Shown piece by piece: positions 16,705 through 24,328 of a DNA stretch of 64,000 bases. Below the pieces are notes generated by a model. That model made no database searches and was not told where the DNA came from. It saw only the letters and a list, made by a program, of their open reading frames with translations. Every line of letters starts with the position of its first letter. The first letter of the stretch is position 1. Origin of the DNA: Paenibacillus sp. FSL R5-0490 (lineage in GTDB: Bacteria > Bacillota > Bacilli > Bacillales > Cytobacillaceae); NCBI RefSeq assembly GCF_001956215.1, contig NZ_MRTQ01000006.1, forward strand, positions 62,001 through 126,000, given 5' to 3'. Position numbers and translations under genes: made by a program.

Positions 16705-16750
16705 TTAACGAAGAAGTTGTAGAACTCCTCGTTTGATTCGCTTGCTTTGC
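16705..16750 (-). pseudogene. Remnant of a flagellin (hag) 3' end
   Basis: On the - strand a frame reads GVLQLLR-stop (16705-16728), identical to the last seven residues of the intact flagellin. In the neighbouring frame just upstream, QANQT (16730-16744) matches the flagellin QANQQ. The two are joined by a small indel. Upstream similarity (a VYMDED stretch resembling VDMAKE) is weak. No promoter or start remains. Confidence 0.65.
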
Positions 16751-16898
16751 GACTGTATCTTCCGATGACAGAATAGACTATATCTTCATCCATATATACA
16801 TAGAGCTGGCACCAATGTAATGTTATTTGCATGGTAAAAATCACGATTAGGGATTTTTTTCTGATGTATACTTTTTTAAATATCACCATTTTTGTTAA

Positions 16899-18128
16899 TT
16901 AGTTTTTTAATAATATTGTATAGGAACCTAAATTATTTAAGGAATTTTCTTCTAGAAATTTATATACTTTCTGTAAGTACCCCTTATTATGACCTACGTT
17001 TCTCGAAAAGGATTGAATAAATGAAACAATCTCATACTCATTAAAGTTTCCTTCTAAATTTGCTTTTATTCCAACAAGATGCAATCTAATTAACACATAA
17101 TGTAATATAAGATAACTGTATTCCCTCATATAATTTCCATCAGTGTTCAATGGGAACATTGTCTGGAAGACGTAATTGACCAAATAATTTTCAAATATAT
17201 ATTCAATTTCTCTCTCAATTTCTAGGTAAAATCTCAAGGCTTCTTTATAATCCTGTAAATTTTCCGAGTCATGACGGGAAGAAGAATAACTTATTCCTTT
17301 TAAAAAATCATTATAGTGCTTTTGGAATTTTGGATGATTAATTCCTTCTATTTGTCTTGCCTCTGCAATCAGTTTTAAAATCTTATATTGTGTTTCCATA
17401 TTAACAGGAATCTGTTTAAATAAATCTGATACATTACTATTAACTAAATTATATTTAAATGTAGAAATTAGATTATTAAGTTCACTTTTAGTTGTATAAT
17501 TCTCAGACTGTATTTTCTGTACAAACAACCCTATATATAATAAACGTTCCCATAATTTTATGCTTCGTTCCTGAAGAATTTCTATTATAAAGAAACGGAT
17601 ATTCCAATAATTGTGTTCTAAACTATTTAACTTAAAATCGTTTGATTGAAGTTCACCGTTATATTTCTGATAAGGTTTATCCACTTCGATAATTTCAAAT
17701 TGGATTCCTTCTTTATTTAATAATGCTAATCTAGCAATTTCTGGACAAGATACCGTACCAGACTTTTCAATATTATCATCTAATTTGTTAATTATTCTTG
17801 GATACACTGAACATGTATGACAGAGATAACTCTCTCCGAATTGCTGCTGTATCCCACATAATTTATCATCTGTTAAAAAACTGCACTGACTTTTTTCATC
17901 TAATTTCATTTTTGCATAATAATTTTCATTTGAATTATTAGAATCCTTAATTCTCTTTATACCTTCTTTAAACTTCTTTTGAAAACTAGGATTTGCAATC
18001 TTTTTGTATTTTTTATATGACTTTTTATCGATTGAAATTGTCCAACTCGCACAGCATGTATCCTCACATTCAGGACCTATACATTTAAAATCTTTCATAT
18101 AAACTGGATGAAGTGTTTTTTCTTTCAT
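16899..18128 (-). CDS. fliB: FliB-type flagellin lysine-N-methylase
   Basis: 409 residues. The N-terminal cysteine pattern FKCIGPECEDTCCASW and further motifs (CSFL, LCGIQ, LCHTCSVYPR, SCPEIARL) are those of FliB, which methylates lysines on exported flagellin using an iron-sulphur/SAM centre. It lies downstream of hag beyond a terminator and has its own site (GAGGAGC before the ATG). The DNA is visibly much more AT-rich than its neighbours (some 60-base lines near 20% GC), suggesting horizontal gain. B. subtilis lacks it at this locus. Confidence 0.88.
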   Translation of the reverse strand: MKEKTLHPVYMKDFKCIGPECEDTCCASWTISIDKKSYKKYKKIANPSFQKKFKEGIKRIKDSNNSNENYYAKMKLDEKSQCSFLTDDKLCGIQQQFGESYLCHTCSVYPRIINKLDDNIEKSGTVSCPEIARLALLNKEGIQFEIIEVDKPYQKYNGELQSNDFKLNSLEHNYWNIRFFIIEILQERSIKLWERLLYIGLFVQKIQSENYTTKSELNNLISTFKYNLVNSNVSDLFKQIPVNMETQYKILKLIAEARQIEGINHPKFQKHYNDFLKGISYSSSRHDSENLQDYKEALRFYLEIEREIEYIFENYLVNYVFQTMFPLNTDGNYMREYSYLILHYVLIRLHLVGIKANLEGNFNEYEIVSFIQSFSRNVGHNKGYLQKVYKFLEENSLNNLGSYTILLKN

Positions 18129-18144
18129 TATAAGCTCCTCATTT

Positions 18145-18180
18145 AAAAAAGAAGAAGCTTAATATTAAGCTCCTTCTTTT
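18145..18180 (-). terminator. Flagellin gene terminator
   Basis: A 14-bp stem with one G-U pair (AGAAGGAGCTTAAT and its partner) with almost no loop, followed by TTTTTT on the - strand. Located between hag and fliB. Confidence 0.85.
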
Positions 18181-18187
18181 AAATTAA

Positions 18188-19012
18188 TTAGCGAAGTAAT
18201 TGAAGTACTCCCTGCGGTTGTTGGTTAGCTTGAGCCAACATAGCCTGTGCTGCTTGTGAAAGAATTGAGTTCTTTGTTTGGTTCATCATTTCTTTCGCCA
18301 TATCAACGTCACGGATCCGAGATTCCGCAGCAGTTAGGTTTTCAGAAGACGTGTTTAAGTTGTTTATTGTGTGCTCTAAGCGGTTTTGTTTTGCACCTAG
18401 CTGAGAACGTTCATCTGAAACTTTGGCGATTGCTTTATCAATCGTATCAATTGCTCCTGTAGCAGCAGTATGGTCAGTAGAAATAGTAAGACCATTTACA
18501 CCTAAAGCAGTAGACTGCATATCCGCAAATGTTACTTCTAATTTTTGGTCTTTGTTTGCACCAATTTGGAAAGTGAATTTCCCTGTAGTACCACCTGTAG
18601 TATCCAATAAATTTTGGGTATTAAATTGAGTTGTTGTTGCGATTCTATCAATTTCTGCAATTAAATCAGTAACCTCTTTCTGAAGTTGACCTCTATCTGC
18701 TCCTGTATTTGTATCGTTACCAGCCTGAACGGCCAATTCACGCATACGTTGAAGGATAGAGTGTGTTTCATTCAATGCTCCTTCACCAGTTTGAATCATT
18801 GAAATTGCATCCTGTGAGTTTTTGGAAGCCATATCCAATCCACGAATTTGCCCACGCATTTTTTCAGAGATGGCTAGACCTGCAGCGTCATCTCCAGCTT
18901 TGTTAATACGAAGACCTGAAGATAACTTCTCCATTGACTTACCTTGTGCATTTGAAGCACTATTCAACTGACGATAAGTATTCAACGCCGCAATATTATG
19001 ATTAATTCTCAT
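18188..19012 (-). CDS. hag: Flagellin
   Basis: 274 residues. The conserved D0/D1 N-terminus (MRINHNIAALNTYRQLN, GLRINKAGDDAAGLAISEKM) and C-terminus (ESRIRDVDMAKEM, QANQQPQGVLQLLR) flank a short middle of about 70 residues, as in compact Bacillus flagellins. AAGGAGG precedes the ATG. It is transcribed from a sigma-D-type promoter at 19115-19141, and its leader carries a CsrA-type hairpin. The next gene encodes a flagellin methylase. Confidence 0.96.
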   Translation of the reverse strand: MRINHNIAALNTYRQLNSASNAQGKSMEKLSSGLRINKAGDDAAGLAISEKMRGQIRGLDMASKNSQDAISMIQTGEGALNETHSILQRMRELAVQAGNDTNTGADRGQLQKEVTDLIAEIDRIATTTQFNTQNLLDTTGGTTGKFTFQIGANKDQKLEVTFADMQSTALGVNGLTISTDHTAATGAIDTIDKAIAKVSDERSQLGAKQNRLEHTINNLNTSSENLTAAESRIRDVDMAKEMMNQTKNSILSQAAQAMLAQANQQPQGVLQLLR

Positions 19013-19040
19013 TGTTTATTTCCTCCTTGAGTTATATATC

Positions 19041-19054
19041 CCACATCCATGTGG
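19041..19054 (-). promoter_or_regulatory. CsrA-binding hairpin in the hag leader
   Basis: The transcript reads CCACATGGATGTGG: a five-bp stem with GGA in the loop, agreeing with the CsrA consensus (ACARGGAUGU). A second GGA lies in the Shine-Dalgarno sequence 13 bases downstream. B. subtilis hag is repressed by CsrA through two such sites. Confidence 0.75.
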
Positions 19055-19114
19055 TTTGTTTACCAAACAACAGAAAAGTCGGCCGCCTTTTTGCTGTTCG
19101 GCTTTACAATGGTT

Positions 19115-19141
19115 ATATCGACTTATTTTGACAGGTGTTTA
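19115..19141 (-). promoter_or_regulatory. Sigma-D promoter for hag
   Basis: On the - strand TAAA, 15 bases, GTCGATAT; a single mismatch to the sigma-D consensus. It lies just after the csrA stop codon. Confidence 0.85.
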
Positions 19142-19159
19142 ATGGTTTGGAAAAAATTT

Positions 19160-19390
19160 TTATATCTTTTTAAAAAAGCTGCTCAAACTTTCAATTGCAC
19201 TTGCTTCTGTTTGCGTTGCACTGCTGTTTTCCTGCTGAATGGATAGGTAAATTTCTTTCCTATGTATATCCACATTTTTCGGTGCACTGATTCCCAGCTT
19301 TACCTGGTCGCCTTCGATAGAGAGGATAGAGATTTCGATATCATCACCAATCATAATCGATTCTTTCAGCCTCCTTGTAAGTACAAGCAT
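19160..19390 (-). CDS. csrA: Carbon storage regulator CsrA
   Basis: 76 residues. [23 protein letters not shown] and [19 protein letters not shown] are the CsrA fold. It binds GGA motifs in mRNA; in Bacillus the main target is hag, and FliW sequesters CsrA. The ATG shares its first base with the fliW stop (TAATG), so the pair is coupled. The C-terminal tail after about residue 55 is slightly long and Ser/Thr-rich. Confidence 0.95.
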   Translation of the reverse strand: MLVLTRRLKESIMIGDDIEISILSIEGDQVKLGISAPKNVDIHRKEIYLSIQQENSSATQTEASAIESLSSFFKKI

Positions 19391-19830
19391 TATCTCTCCC
19401 CCTGTTCTTGAGGTGTCATGATTTTATGCTTGGTCTTATAAGGTGTTTGATTAAGTATAATTTGTTTGCCTATTTTTTTTGTTTGGTTAATGACCAAAGG
19501 GGCCTGCAAATTAGCGGTTGTTTCCTCAAATGGATCCCTTACTGTCAAAATCGCAAAGGTTGCCACATCTTTAGCTGATTGGATTTCTAATTTTCCCAAT
19601 GTCTCTTCTGGCAAATCAAACTCATACTGAGGAAAAAGAACAAATGGATCTGTAACAATAAATGCCACCTCAGTTGTTTTGACTGACTGCAGTACAAATA
19701 AATCTGTTCCTTCAAGAGGGAGAATAAAAAATTCCCTCTCTTCTAAAAACCCCGGTATCCCGGATGGAAAATATATAATGTCATCCTTATTAATTTCTTG
19801 CTCACCATGAAACTTTGTTTGAATATTCAT
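19390..19830 (-). CDS. fliW: Flagellar assembly factor FliW
   Basis: 146 residues starting [13 protein letters not shown], with the family block [14 protein letters not shown] and [22 protein letters not shown]. FliW binds flagellin or CsrA alternately, tying hag translation to flagellin export. It is directly coupled to csrA. Confidence 0.94.
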   Translation of the reverse strand: MNIQTKFHGEQEINKDDIIYFPSGIPGFLEEREFFILPLEGTDLFVLQSVKTTEVAFIVTDPFVLFPQYEFDLPEETLGKLEIQSAKDVATFAILTVRDPFEETTANLQAPLVINQTKKIGKQIILNQTPYKTKHKIMTPQEQGER

Positions 19831-19845
19831 CTTTTCACCTCATTG

Positions 19846-20409
19846 CTATATTGTTAGACTGATAAAATCAACGCTTAGGCTATTTTTCTCAATAATCTCT
19901 GTACTGACTTTACCTGGCGTATAGTTATGTACCGGCTTTCTGATTTCAACATCAATCTTCGGCTTTTGCGGCTGAGCCTCAATGTTTACTTTTGCAGGTT
20001 CGTATTGAATCCTTACGCTATTATGAGATGGCACCCAGCCAATATTGAACTGCAGGGGAGGACCCTCACTGTTTCCTTTGGCCTGATAGGCGATAGGGTT
20101 GCCGCCGTTTTCAATTTTCATGAGCTCTGTTCCCTGTGCAGCTCTTCTCTCCAGCCCTTTCAGCCAATCCTGGTACCCGTTTTGGGCAAATTCCTCTATC
20201 CTTCTGCCGACACTTTTAAGGTCGACGTCCTCGCGTGCTTTTGTCTGGTCGATTGTAAGCTTCCCCGGGATTGTTTCGATTTCCAGGATGGCTTTAGGCT
20301 GCTGGATGGATTGGGCGGCTGGGGGCTGTTCGATTTCCTGCACCGGTTTTTCTATTGTTAATCCCATCTTGATAAAGTTAGATTCCAGCCTGATTTGCGG
20401 CACGTTCAT
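19846..20409 (-). CDS. yviE: YviE-like DUF6470 protein
   Basis: 187 residues. The N-terminus VPQIRLESNFIKMGLTI and the repeated I-x-I-x-x-P pattern fit the YviE family found between flgL and fliW in Bacillus. Function unknown; no membrane segment. The ATG at 20409 is taken because AGAGGTG is correctly placed for it, not for the in-frame GTG at 20418. A terminator separates it from flgL. Confidence 0.75.
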   Translation of the reverse strand: MNVPQIRLESNFIKMGLTIEKPVQEIEQPPAAQSIQQPKAILEIETIPGKLTIDQTKAREDVDLKSVGRRIEEFAQNGYQDWLKGLERRAAQGTELMKIENGGNPIAYQAKGNSEGPPLQFNIGWVPSHNSVRIQYEPAKVNIEAQPQKPKIDVEIRKPVHNYTPGKVSTEIIEKNSLSVDFISLTI

Positions 20410-20427
20410 GTTTGACACCTCTTTTAT

Positions 20428-20459
20428 GAAAAAAAGCTATCTCCTATGGATAGCTTTTC
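20428..20459 (-). terminator. Terminator between flgL and yviE
   Basis: AAAAGCTATC and GATAGCTTTT pair around a 7-base loop and end in a run of T on the - strand. Some read-through must reach yviE-fliW-csrA unless a separate promoter exists. Confidence 0.75.
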
Positions 20460-20464
20460 ATTGA

Positions 20465-21325
20465 TTATCTTAAAAAGTCGGTTAAGCTCGGCTGAATGAT
20501 TCTTGCCCCAACACTTAGTGCTGCTCTGTGAATGCTTTCCTGGGTTGTCAGCTCGATGATGGCTTTTTCCATATCGATGTCTTCATTATCTGAAAGGATT
20601 CTTGTCGAGAAGACTTCCTGCTGGGAAAGGCGATCCTCCATTAGTTCGACACGATTCTGTTTGGCACCAATCAGGGCACGGGCAGACAGGAAATTATCTA
20701 TGTTTTTATCAACACTTTCAAGCATATCCCCAACGGCTGGATCATTCGTTTCAAGCGCTGTGATTAGCTTTTGGATATCTCCCTCGTCACTGAGCATGTC
20801 TCCAAATAGAGCCTTTCCTTCAGTGTTAACAGGAATCTTTATACCTGAAAAAACCTCAAGCTCAATGGTCCCACTTTGAAAGCCTGATTCAGATGGCCGT
20901 ACATTTGTCTGATTGCCATTAAAAATATACTTTCCGCCCACTTGTGTATCTCCAAGATTCTGCAAATGCTCTTTAAGCTGTTTCACCTCTTCAGCAACAG
21001 CTTTGCGCTGATCTTCTTCCAGCGTGCCATTGCTTGCCTGGAGAGTAAGTTCCCTAATTCGCTGCAGAGCCAGCACACCTTTATCCAAAGCATCATCGGT
21101 ACTGTCAACCCAGTTTCTCACTTCCCCAATATTGCGGGTAAACTGCTGAATCCGATTTAAGTCCGTACGATAGTTCATCCCCATCATTGCAGCAACCGGG
21201 TCGTCGGAAGGCTTGGTAAATTTCTTCTGTGTAGAAATTTGATCCTGCAGCTTGTCCATCCTGCTGTAGCTGTTGCTTAAATTTCGAAGCATGTTATTTG
21301 ATAGCATCGATTGTGTTACACGCAC
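20465..21325 (-). CDS. flgL: Hook-filament junction protein FlgL (HAP3)
   Basis: 286 residues with flagellin-like termini: VTQSMLSNNMLRNLSNSY at the N-terminus and EKAIIELTTQESIHRAALSVG at the C-terminus. It joins the hook to the filament together with FlgK. The start is GTG at 21325 with AGGGTG upstream, 13 bases after flgK. Confidence 0.94.
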   Translation of the reverse strand: MRVTQSMLSNNMLRNLSNSYSRMDKLQDQISTQKKFTKPSDDPVAAMMGMNYRTDLNRIQQFTRNIGEVRNWVDSTDDALDKGVLALQRIRELTLQASNGTLEEDQRKAVAEEVKQLKEHLQNLGDTQVGGKYIFNGNQTNVRPSESGFQSGTIELEVFSGIKIPVNTEGKALFGDMLSDEGDIQKLITALETNDPAVGDMLESVDKNIDNFLSARALIGAKQNRVELMEDRLSQQEVFSTRILSDNEDIDMEKAIIELTTQESIHRAALSVGARIIQPSLTDFLR

Positions 21326-21338
21326 TTTATTTCACCCT

Positions 21339-22901
21339 TTATCTGCCTACAACGCCCATGCCGTTGATGATTTTATCGAGCATTTCATCGACCACAGTGA
21401 TATTGCGGGCCGAAGCGTTGTACGCATGTTGGAATTTAATCATATTGGTCATTTCTTCATCTAATGAGACTGCACTGACGGATTGCCTGTTCCGGTCTAC
21501 TGAATCTGCCAGCACGGCGGAGTTTTTTAAATCCTTTTTAGCACTCTGAGAGTCTACGCCTAACCGTCCAATAATTCCTGCATAATAGGAATCCAGGCTC
21601 CCGTTCAGCTTTGATTTTTCATCATCTGTCAATGATGTATAATCACTAAAGCTTTTCTTTCTTAAATCAGCCAGCAGCTGAGCATTTTTGTTATCACCTG
21701 ATGCTCCGCCTTTTTCGGCTGCCGCGGCAATTTTAGATGAGTCATTAAGCAGTGCTTGATTCACTTTCATGCTTTGTGCCGGGTTCTCTTCATCAAACTC
21801 GAAAAAGTCCAATCCGGAGATAGTATCTGCTCCAAGGGCATATCCATTCTTATGAATCTCATTGAATTCCTTGGCAAAAGCAGACGCCATTCTATTCAGC
21901 TTCTCCAGCATTTCAGGGTAAGCACCCTTAGCGGAACCACCTGCTTCATAACCATAGCTGTTAATTAAACCGGATAGTTCACCTGATAAAGTCTCAAACT
22001 GTGTAAAGGAAGTGGGTCCAATCTTTAATCCTGTTACAAGTCCGCTCTCTTCGCTTTTTTCAAGCTCTACCTTGTTAGTGCCCACAATGCCGTTCTCTTT
22101 TGTTACGGAAATGAGGCTGATAGGCGGATTATAGGATTTTCCATCCTTTTGGACAATCTCGATATTATAGAGGCCCGCTGCCATCGGTTTGGCATCTCCA
22201 TATGTATTCGGGACCACACCGCTCACTTTCACGTTAACCAATTGCGAAAGACTATCTACCAATAAGTCCCGCTCATCATACAGATCATTTGGCATGTATC
22301 CGTGAGGTTCAACTGAGGCAATCTGTTTATTCAGATGATCAATTTGCGCAACGATCGCGTTAATTTCATCCACTTTCACGGCAACCTGATTGCCAATATC
22401 CTCTTGAACACGCGACAGGGAGTTATGATAATAATTCAGCGTATCCGCAACCATCTGCCCGGTGGCTGCCACCACATCCCGAGCTCCGGTGTTTTCAGTA
22501 TGGCTTGATAAATCCTGCAGGGCATTCCAGAACTTTTCCAGGGTACTGTGCAATCCATTCTCAGACGGTTCATTTATGATTTCTTCCATCTTGGTGAGGG
22601 ACTCGCTCATGGCACCATAATAGCCCATTTTGGTGTTTTCGGTTCTATATTGCAGATCCAGGAATGATTCTCTTATTCTCTGAACTGTTCCCGCCTCAAC
22701 ACCTGTTCCCATTTGACCGGGTATCTGCGGACGGTTCATGCCAACGCCGGGATAAGGCTCGGTTTGCGCGAAATTAATGCGCTGCCTGGTGTATCCCGGC
22801 GTATTCGCATTTGAAATATTATGACCTGTTGTATATAAAGCACTTTGCTGGGTGAACATGCCGCGGCGGGCCGTTTCAAGTCCCATGAAAGTTGAACGCA
22901 T
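21339..22901 (-). CDS. flgK: Hook-filament junction protein FlgK (HAP1)
   Basis: 520 residues. STFMGLETARRGMFTQQSALYTTGHNISNANTPGYTRQR is the FlgK N-terminus, and the C-terminus has VSLDEEMTNMIKFQHAYNASARNITVVDEMLD. CGGAGGAAC lies before the ATG. Its chaperone flgN is immediately upstream. Confidence 0.95.
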   Translation of the reverse strand: MRSTFMGLETARRGMFTQQSALYTTGHNISNANTPGYTRQRINFAQTEPYPGVGMNRPQIPGQMGTGVEAGTVQRIRESFLDLQYRTENTKMGYYGAMSESLTKMEEIINEPSENGLHSTLEKFWNALQDLSSHTENTGARDVVAATGQMVADTLNYYHNSLSRVQEDIGNQVAVKVDEINAIVAQIDHLNKQIASVEPHGYMPNDLYDERDLLVDSLSQLVNVKVSGVVPNTYGDAKPMAAGLYNIEIVQKDGKSYNPPISLISVTKENGIVGTNKVELEKSEESGLVTGLKIGPTSFTQFETLSGELSGLINSYGYEAGGSAKGAYPEMLEKLNRMASAFAKEFNEIHKNGYALGADTISGLDFFEFDEENPAQSMKVNQALLNDSSKIAAAAEKGGASGDNKNAQLLADLRKKSFSDYTSLTDDEKSKLNGSLDSYYAGIIGRLGVDSQSAKKDLKNSAVLADSVDRNRQSVSAVSLDEEMTNMIKFQHAYNASARNITVVDEMLDKIINGMGVVGR

Positions 22902-22919
22902 GTTTGTTCCTCCGTTCTG

Positions 22920-23399
22920 CTACACTTTCGAGTTGAAAATTCCTGGATTCATTTTTTCAGTTTTCTTTCTGGCAGGCGGGCCGTAATTTATATTCTCAGG
23001 CTGCGGTCTTAATAGATTCATAGATACATTCACAAACTGAAGGGATTGGTGAACAAGCTGCTGGTTTAGGAAGTTCTGTTCTTTCAGTTCATAAACCAGC
23101 TCCGCAAGCTCATTCGTGATTGCCTCCAGCCTTAGTCGGTCAGGCTGCGTAAGGATATTTAAACAATCTGATACTGTTGGGCTTTCGAGCATAGGTGCGA
23201 TGGAATTGGCCGCTTTCTCCCGTTCTTTATCCAACCGGCTGATAGCCGCTATATGAGCCTGCTCATCCTTCAGCATCTGATTCAGGGCGTCCATGTCGCC
23301 GGTTTTAATAATGTCTGTTTTTTTAACTGCAAGTTCAAATAGGCTTTTATGAAGCTTAAGCAGTTTCTCCATCGATGCAGTAAGTGCTTCGGCTGACAT
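22920..23399 (-). CDS. flgN: Flagellar export chaperone FlgN
   Basis: 159 residues, mainly helical, with the FlgN_like pattern LLKLHKSLFELAVKKTDII and a polar tail. It chaperones FlgK and FlgL. It stands between flgM and flgK as in B. subtilis (yvyG), with GAGGAGGGG before the ATG. Confidence 0.88.
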   Translation of the reverse strand: MSAEALTASMEKLLKLHKSLFELAVKKTDIIKTGDMDALNQMLKDEQAHIAAISRLDKEREKAANSIAPMLESPTVSDCLNILTQPDRLRLEAITNELAELVYELKEQNFLNQQLVHQSLQFVNVSMNLLRPQPENINYGPPARKKTEKMNPGIFNSKV

Positions 23400-23414
23400 G
23401 CCATCCCCTCCTCA

Positions 23415-23681
23415 TTATTTTTTCGTATAGAAATTAGCGATGCTTTTCGCTACTTCTTTTGGGTTGATTTTATAAGTACCGTTCTCTACTTGGATTTTAA
23501 GCTCTTCTACTTTTGCTTTACGGTTTTCACTCAGCTGTGATACCTGCTGCATTTCCTTTGCAGTGGAGCTGATTTCAATTTTATCTGATGCCGTTCTGGC
23601 TGGTTTTCCTGCATTTTCAAGCTTGTTCAGTTGGCGTTTGTATGGGTTCACGCCTGAAGGACCAAAATTATTGATTTTCAT
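23415..23681 (-). CDS. flgM: Anti-sigma-D factor FlgM
   Basis: 88 residues. The N-terminal MKINNFGPSGVNPYKRQLNKLE and the C-terminal sigma-binding helices (SENRKAKVEELKIQVENGTYKI) identify FlgM. It holds sigma-D inactive until the hook is complete. It has its own perfect sigma-D promoter, giving feedback on late flagellar genes. Confidence 0.93.
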   Translation of the reverse strand: MKINNFGPSGVNPYKRQLNKLENAGKPARTASDKIEISSTAKEMQQVSQLSENRKAKVEELKIQVENGTYKINPKEVAKSIANFYTKK

Positions 23682-23725
23682 GTGTACCCCTCTCTTTCTT
23701 TCCGGTCAATTTTACCCTAAGTTTA

Positions 23726-23752
23726 TTATCGGCTAATGCGGCAATTTGTTTA
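23726..23752 (-). promoter_or_regulatory. Consensus sigma-D promoter for flgM operon
   Basis: On the - strand TAAA, 15 bases, GCCGATAA, an exact match to the sigma-D consensus. Confidence 0.9.
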
Positions 23753-23796
23753 AATGTTAATTTATTTTTGGCAATAAACACATCAATAAGCCTATA

Positions 23797-23828
23797 GAAA
23801 AAGCTATGTGAATGGGCCACATAGCTTA
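23797..23828 (-). terminator. Terminator between yvyF and flgM
   Basis: AAGCTATGTG and CACATAGCTT pair around a 7-base loop and run into TTTTT. The stem overlaps the yvyF stop codon and lies upstream of the flgM promoter. Confidence 0.8.
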
Positions 23829-24257
23829 AAAACTCCTATTAATTTTATCATTTACGGCAAAATAAGTGCCTTGTTTTTCTCGCTGGGCTGCTTCTTTCCT
23901 TCGTTCTTCTTCAGCTGTAAACTGCTGAAGATCCTTCCTCAGTTCCACTGCACAGCTGCCGCACAGCTTGCCTTCCCGGATGCTTGTCCCGCATTTCTCG
24001 CAGGGATAATCTAGGTTAGGAAATTGTGCCAGCTTCAATCGGCCGGTTTTAATGAATTTGATGATGAGTTCCTCCACGACTCCGGTCGCCTCGACAACCT
24101 CCATCATCTTCGCTGTCCTGTTTTCCCTCTTCCGGATAAACTGGTAAACCGTCTCAAATGCCTTTTCTTCTTCTTTCCAGCAGTCCTGGCAAACGTCGCG
24201 GAATTGATTTTTTACATAAATCGCATCACATTTCGGGCAGTTAGATAACTCAGCCAT
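23826..24257 (-). CDS. yvyF: YvyF flagellar-operon protein (zinc-ribbon type)
   Basis: 143 residues. N-terminal CPKCDAIYV and CQDCWKEEE form one Cys4 site, and CEKCGTSIREGKLCGSC forms a second. The middle has a short winged-helix-like segment (VVEATGVVEELIIKFIKTGRLKL). This is the conserved late-flagellar operon protein YvyF; exact function unknown. GAGAGGAAG precedes the ATG. In B. subtilis it follows comFC, but here a phosphodiesterase gene intervenes. Confidence 0.85.
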   Translation of the reverse strand: MAELSNCPKCDAIYVKNQFRDVCQDCWKEEEKAFETVYQFIRKRENRTAKMMEVVEATGVVEELIIKFIKTGRLKLAQFPNLDYPCEKCGTSIREGKLCGSCAVELRKDLQQFTAEEERRKEAAQREKQGTYFAVNDKINRSF

Positions 24258-24328
24258 ATGATTTCTTCCTCTCTCAGTTTGTGATGAAATTATTATAGCT
24301 CGAAGAATAGGATAATTATAGAAAAATG

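Noticed and set aside
16635-16889. 84-codon - strand open frame downstream of fliB
   Set aside because: No good ribosome-binding site; it runs through a terminator hairpin and, in another frame, through the flagellin remnant. Not counted as a gene.
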